Below are positions 61,510-64,000 of a stretch of 64,000 nucleotides of DNA, one piece after another. The notes beneath the pieces are model-generated. The model was not told where the DNA came from, ran no database searches, and was given only the letters and a program-made list of their open reading frames with translations. The DNA lies in NCBI RefSeq assembly GCF_015355755.1, contig NZ_JACVEE010000001.1, forward strand, positions 1,240,001-1,304,000. The letters are read 5' to 3'. Numbering within the stretch: position 1 is the first letter of the stretch; each line of letters starts with the position of its first letter. The stretch comes from Nocardia sp. XZ_19_385 (GTDB lineage: Bacteria; Actinomycetota; Actinomycetes; Mycobacteriales; Mycobacteriaceae). A program made the position numbers and the translations under genes.

Positions 61510-62547
61510 TTATTGGTGCACGGCAGGCCGCTGCCGGTCACCGAAGGTGCGCGCGTAGCGGCCGGGCGGGACACCGCGCCACTGTTTGAACGCGTTCGAA
61601 AAGCTCGGTGCCCCCGCGTAGCCCATCCGGTAGGCGACATCTTCGACGGTGAGCCCGGTGGCGAGCAGTTCCTCGGCGAGAGCGCCGTAGGTTTCCACGC
61701 ACAGCCTGCGGTAGGAGGTGCCTTCCTCGGAGAGGCGGCGGCGCATGGTGCGCAGGCTCATGTGCAGACGTTCGGCCACGTCTTCCTGGGTGATCCGGCC
61801 GTTCATCTGACGCAGCAGCACTTCGCGCACGGAACCGGCCACGCCTTCGCATAAACCGCGGCGCTGCAGGAGTTCTGCGCACTGCTCCTCGAACAGCATC
61901 GAGGTCATCGCGCTCGCGTGCGGCATCGGCTTGTCGACGTCGCTGGTGTCGATCACTACCAACTGCACATTCTCAGCGGTGGTGATCGGGATGCCGAACT
62001 CCTCCACCAGCGGTTTTATCCGAGGTTGCAGCACGGCGACCATTTCGCCGCGCTTGAACGCAGGCGGCTCGCCGTGCATCAGGAACCAGTTCGTGAGCAG
62101 TGCGGATACGTCGCGTTCGGCCAGGAAGCAGCGCAGGTCGGCCGGCAGGTCGGAATCGTCTATATACAGCCAGATTTCGTCACCCTTGTCGACATGCCAC
62201 AGGCGTGCGAAGGAGGTCATCAAGCTGATGTACCGGAGTCCGATATCCAGGGCCGAGCGGAGGGTGGGGCTGCTGAGAATCGCCATGCCCACCACACCGT
62301 GTGTAGTGACCCTGGTACGCGCGCCGGCCTCACAGCCCAGACCTGGCGGATCTCCCAGCAGCGTGACGAGATTGCGCACCAGCTTCAGCTCCTGGGCGGC
62401 CGAGATCTCCGCACCGGGAGTCTTCAGCACCACCGGATCGATTCCGGTGCCGCGCAACAGGTCGGTGCGGGTCAGATCGTGATCGTCGGCGACATCGACG
62501 AGGATTGCCGCGTTCGCGACCGAGCGCCGCCACTCCCATGAGGCCAC
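61510..62547 (-). CDS. AraC-family regulator no. 3
   Basis: 345 residues from the GTG at 62547 (VASWEWRRS). Ligand domain SAAQELKLVRNLVTLLGDPPGLGCEAGARTRVTTHGVVGMAILSS; DNA-binding part ITQEDVAERLHMSLRTMRRRLSEEGTSYRRLCVETYG and VEDVAYRMGYAGAPSFSNAFKQWRGVPPG. The ligand region has diverged most in the strand after WHVDKGDEIWLYIDDS. As with the others, only ~65 bases separate its stop from the next regulator's start, so each gene has its own promoter and operator. Confidence 0.88.
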   Translation of the reverse strand: MASWEWRRSVANAAILVDVADDHDLTRTDLLRGTGIDPVVLKTPGAEISAAQELKLVRNLVTLLGDPPGLGCEAGARTRVTTHGVVGMAILSSPTLRSALDIGLRYISLMTSFARLWHVDKGDEIWLYIDDSDLPADLRCFLAERDVSALLTNWFLMHGEPPAFKRGEMVAVLQPRIKPLVEEFGIPITTAENVQLVVIDTSDVDKPMPHASAMTSMLFEEQCAELLQRRGLCEGVAGSVREVLLRQMNGRITQEDVAERLHMSLRTMRRRLSEEGTSYRRLCVETYGALAEELLATGLTVEDVAYRMGYAGAPSFSNAFKQWRGVPPGRYARTFGDRQRPAVHQ

Positions 62548-62566
62548 CGCCTTATGATTTCGCGCG

Positions 62567-62606
62567 GCTGGCCGGGACACGCAAGTTTCTGGCCGGACAT
62601 AGTAAG
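62567..62606. promoter_or_regulatory. AraC-type operator C
   Basis: TGGCCG at 62569 and 62590, 21 bp apart, with GCAAG in the spacer. It is the most diverged of the four (GGACATAGTAAGG at the right end). Confidence 0.7.
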
Positions 62607-62661
62607 GACACGATGTCGTCCTACTTGTCCGCATCCGCGCCCGCGGCACAGCTTTTCGGAG

Positions 62662-63735
62662 TCAGCGGACCACGGCGTGCGACCGAGCGCTGACCGCATC
62701 GCGCGCGAAACGCCCTGGTGAGATGCCACGCCACTGCTTGAAAGCAGTCGAAAAGCTCGGTGCCCCGGAGTATCCCATCCGGTAGGCGACATCCTCGACC
62801 GTCAGTCCGGTGGACAGTAGATCCTCGGCCAGGCTGCCATAGGTCTCGACACACAACTGCCGATACGAGGTGCCCTCCTCGGCGAGGCGGCGGCGCATGG
62901 TGCGCAGGCTCAGGTTCAGGGCGGCGGCCACGTCCTCCTGGGTGACCCGGCCGTTGATGCGGCGCATCAGCACCTCGCGCACCGATCCGGCGAAACCCTG
63001 CCGCAGGCCACGCCTTTCCAGCAGCTCCGCGCACTGTTCCTCGACCAGGATCGCGGTCATCGGGTTCGCGAACGGCATCGGCTGGTCGAAATCGGAGGCA
63101 TCGATGACGGCGGTGTGCGGGCCGGCGCCGTCCACCACCGGGATCTCGAATTGCTCCGACAGGAGTGGCCCCAACCGCGTCCGCAACCCACCCGACAGCT
63201 CGATGCGCAGGATCTGCGGCGGGGCCCCCAGGGCCATCATCCAGTTCATCAGGATCGCCGAAATCTCCCACTCGACCAGGAATCCGCGCAGATCTTCGGG
63301 CACATTGCTGTCGTCGAGACAGACCACCGCTTCGGTGCCGCGGTAGGTGTGCCAGTAGTGCATGTAGGACGACAACCGGTGGTATCGGACCGCCACGTCG
63401 AGGGCCGCGCGCACCGTGGGACTGCTCACCATCGCCAGCCCGAACGCGCCGTGGGCGGTGGCCGGACTGCGCAAGCCCGCCTCCAGTCCGAGGCCCGGCG
63501 GATCACCCAGCCCTGTTACGACATTGCGGATCAGTTCGAGCTCCTGGGCCGCACCGATTTCCGCGCCGGGCGTGCGGACCGCCTCCGGCGAAATGCCGGT
63601 GCCATGCACACAATCGGACAACGTGAGGCCATGCGCCTGTGCGACGTCGGCGAGGATCGCCGCATTCGCCACCGACCGCCGGCGCTCCTCGGGAGACGGC
63701 GTCGCAGAGCGGGGGTCGGGCGACAGGTGGGCCAC
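62662..63735 (-). CDS. AraC-family regulator no. 4
   Basis: 357 residues from the GTG at 63735; it carries ~13 extra N-terminal residues and lacks the conserved SWEW start. Ligand domain GAAQELELIRNVVTGLGDPPGLGLEAGLRSPATAHGAFGLAMVSS; HTHs VTQEDVAAALNLSLRTMRRRL and VEDVAYRMGYSGAPSFSTAFKQWRGISPG. It is the last complete paralogue in the window. Operator D is 20 bases upstream, and two further operator-like clusters follow at 63842 and 63943. Confidence 0.87.
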   Translation of the reverse strand: MAHLSPDPRSATPSPEERRRSVANAAILADVAQAHGLTLSDCVHGTGISPEAVRTPGAEIGAAQELELIRNVVTGLGDPPGLGLEAGLRSPATAHGAFGLAMVSSPTVRAALDVAVRYHRLSSYMHYWHTYRGTEAVVCLDDSNVPEDLRGFLVEWEISAILMNWMMALGAPPQILRIELSGGLRTRLGPLLSEQFEIPVVDGAGPHTAVIDASDFDQPMPFANPMTAILVEEQCAELLERRGLRQGFAGSVREVLMRRINGRVTQEDVAAALNLSLRTMRRRLAEEGTSYRQLCVETYGSLAEDLLSTGLTVEDVAYRMGYSGAPSFSTAFKQWRGISPGRFARDAVSARSHAVVR

Positions 63736-63753
63736 GCCTACATCGTGGTCGCG

Positions 63754-63795
63754 GATGGCCGCTTTCCGCAAGCCGTTGGCCGAACATCGAATGCG
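63754..63795. promoter_or_regulatory. AraC-type operator D
   Basis: TGGCCG at 63756 and 63777, 21 bp apart, with flanks CCGCAAG and AACATCGAATGCG as in operator A. Confidence 0.75.
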
Positions 63796-63841
63796 CTGGG
63801 CGCCCAAAGATTCGGCAACCTCCCGCGAACTCGGCGCATCC

Positions 63842-63903
63842 GCTGGCCGAAGTTCGAAAGTGTGGCCGGAAAGCTGTGGCCGAAGTTCGCAGATCAGTGG
63901 CCG
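63842..63903. promoter_or_regulatory. Cluster of four TGGCCG half-sites
   Basis: TGGCCG at 63844, 63863, 63877 and 63898. The last two are 21 bp apart like the complete operators, and two carry the GAAGTTCG flank. No coding sequence follows within the window. Confidence 0.6.
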
Positions 63904-63942
63904 AAACCCCTAAATACCAAGCGATTTCGCTCCGATGTGCGC

Positions 63943-63984
63943 TATATGACCGCTTTGCGCAAGGTCATGACCCGTAATCGCATG
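63943..63984. promoter_or_regulatory. Variant operator with TGACC half-sites
   Basis: TGACCG at 63947 and TGACCC at 63968, again 21 bp apart, with the same GCGCAAGG spacer and an ATCGCATGGC end. It is the A-type operator with G changed to A in each half. It may belong to a fifth regulator or a target gene beyond the window edge. Confidence 0.55.
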
Positions 63985-64000
63985 GCAACTGTGCGTTCGC

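Overview
The window is high-GC actinobacterial DNA, most likely Nocardia or a close mycolic-acid relative. The evidence is: (i) the order BrkB/YihY, DUF3039 (reverse), DUF3099, sigB, ideR, PAC2 matches, with insertions, the Mycobacterium Rv2707-Rv2714 neighbourhood (family knowledge); (ii) an IdeR with every metal ligand, a divergent oxyR/ahpC-ahpD locus with the mycobacterial-type AhpD catalytic residues, and a LysB-type mycolyl esterase; (iii) many GTG starts and about 70% G+C in a hand-counted core line. No tRNA, rRNA, CRISPR array or complete insertion sequence was seen.

Layout. 1-8.8 kb: end of a LuxR response regulator, DUF952, a small zinc-binding DUF7455 protein, an SNF2 helicase plus SWIM protein pair, LysE exporter, an unusual OYE-DDN flavin/F420 fusion with a divergent TetR and two perfect palindromic operators, and an XPB-like helicase whose 3' end has been amplified into a 40-bp tandem array. 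9-29.6 kb: the conserved BrkB-sigB-ideR-PAC2 core with metabolic and regulatory genes inserted, including a translationally coupled protein deacetylase/acetyltransferase pair (acuC/pat-like), GalE and a DUF3516 helicase.

29.7-41.0 kb is the most interesting part. Ornithine-type decarboxylase and a SpeD-SpeE fusion (plus strand) converge on a seven-gene, tightly overlapping minus-strand operon: ATP-grasp ligase, HemN-like radical SAM enzyme, MFS exporter, second ATP-grasp ligase, free-standing SpeD, a tryptophan-2,3-dioxygenase-fold heme enzyme with an unrecognised N-terminal part, and an O-methyltransferase. An AlkZ-related DNA-glycosylase-like gene lies divergently beside it. Base composition is clearly lower (two hand-counted lines 48% and 53%) and a decayed fragment of a spermidine synthase 3' end lies at the far border. 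I read this as a horizontally acquired biosynthetic gene cluster for an undescribed, possibly polyamine-containing, amide-linked metabolite. The product is inference.

41.1-59.2 kb: a broken GNAT gene; 4-OT tautomerase, SDR lacking its catalytic Tyr, and TetR with two operators; a gamma-glutamylcyclotransferase-like protein; an MBL hydrolase; a 1411-residue TIR-NTPase-WD40 protein preceded by a DUF4231 membrane protein (candidate defence pair); a phage-type LysA-LysB lysis pair; oxyR/ahpCD; PhzF; membrane-stress-like small proteins (DUF3618, DUF1469, DUF5134); and a MoxR-AAA plus DUF2201/VWA pair.

59.3-64 kb: four consecutive, paralogous AraC-family regulators. Each is preceded by a copy of the same operator, two direct TGGCCG half-sites exactly 21 bp apart. 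Two further sites of this type lie beyond the last gene.
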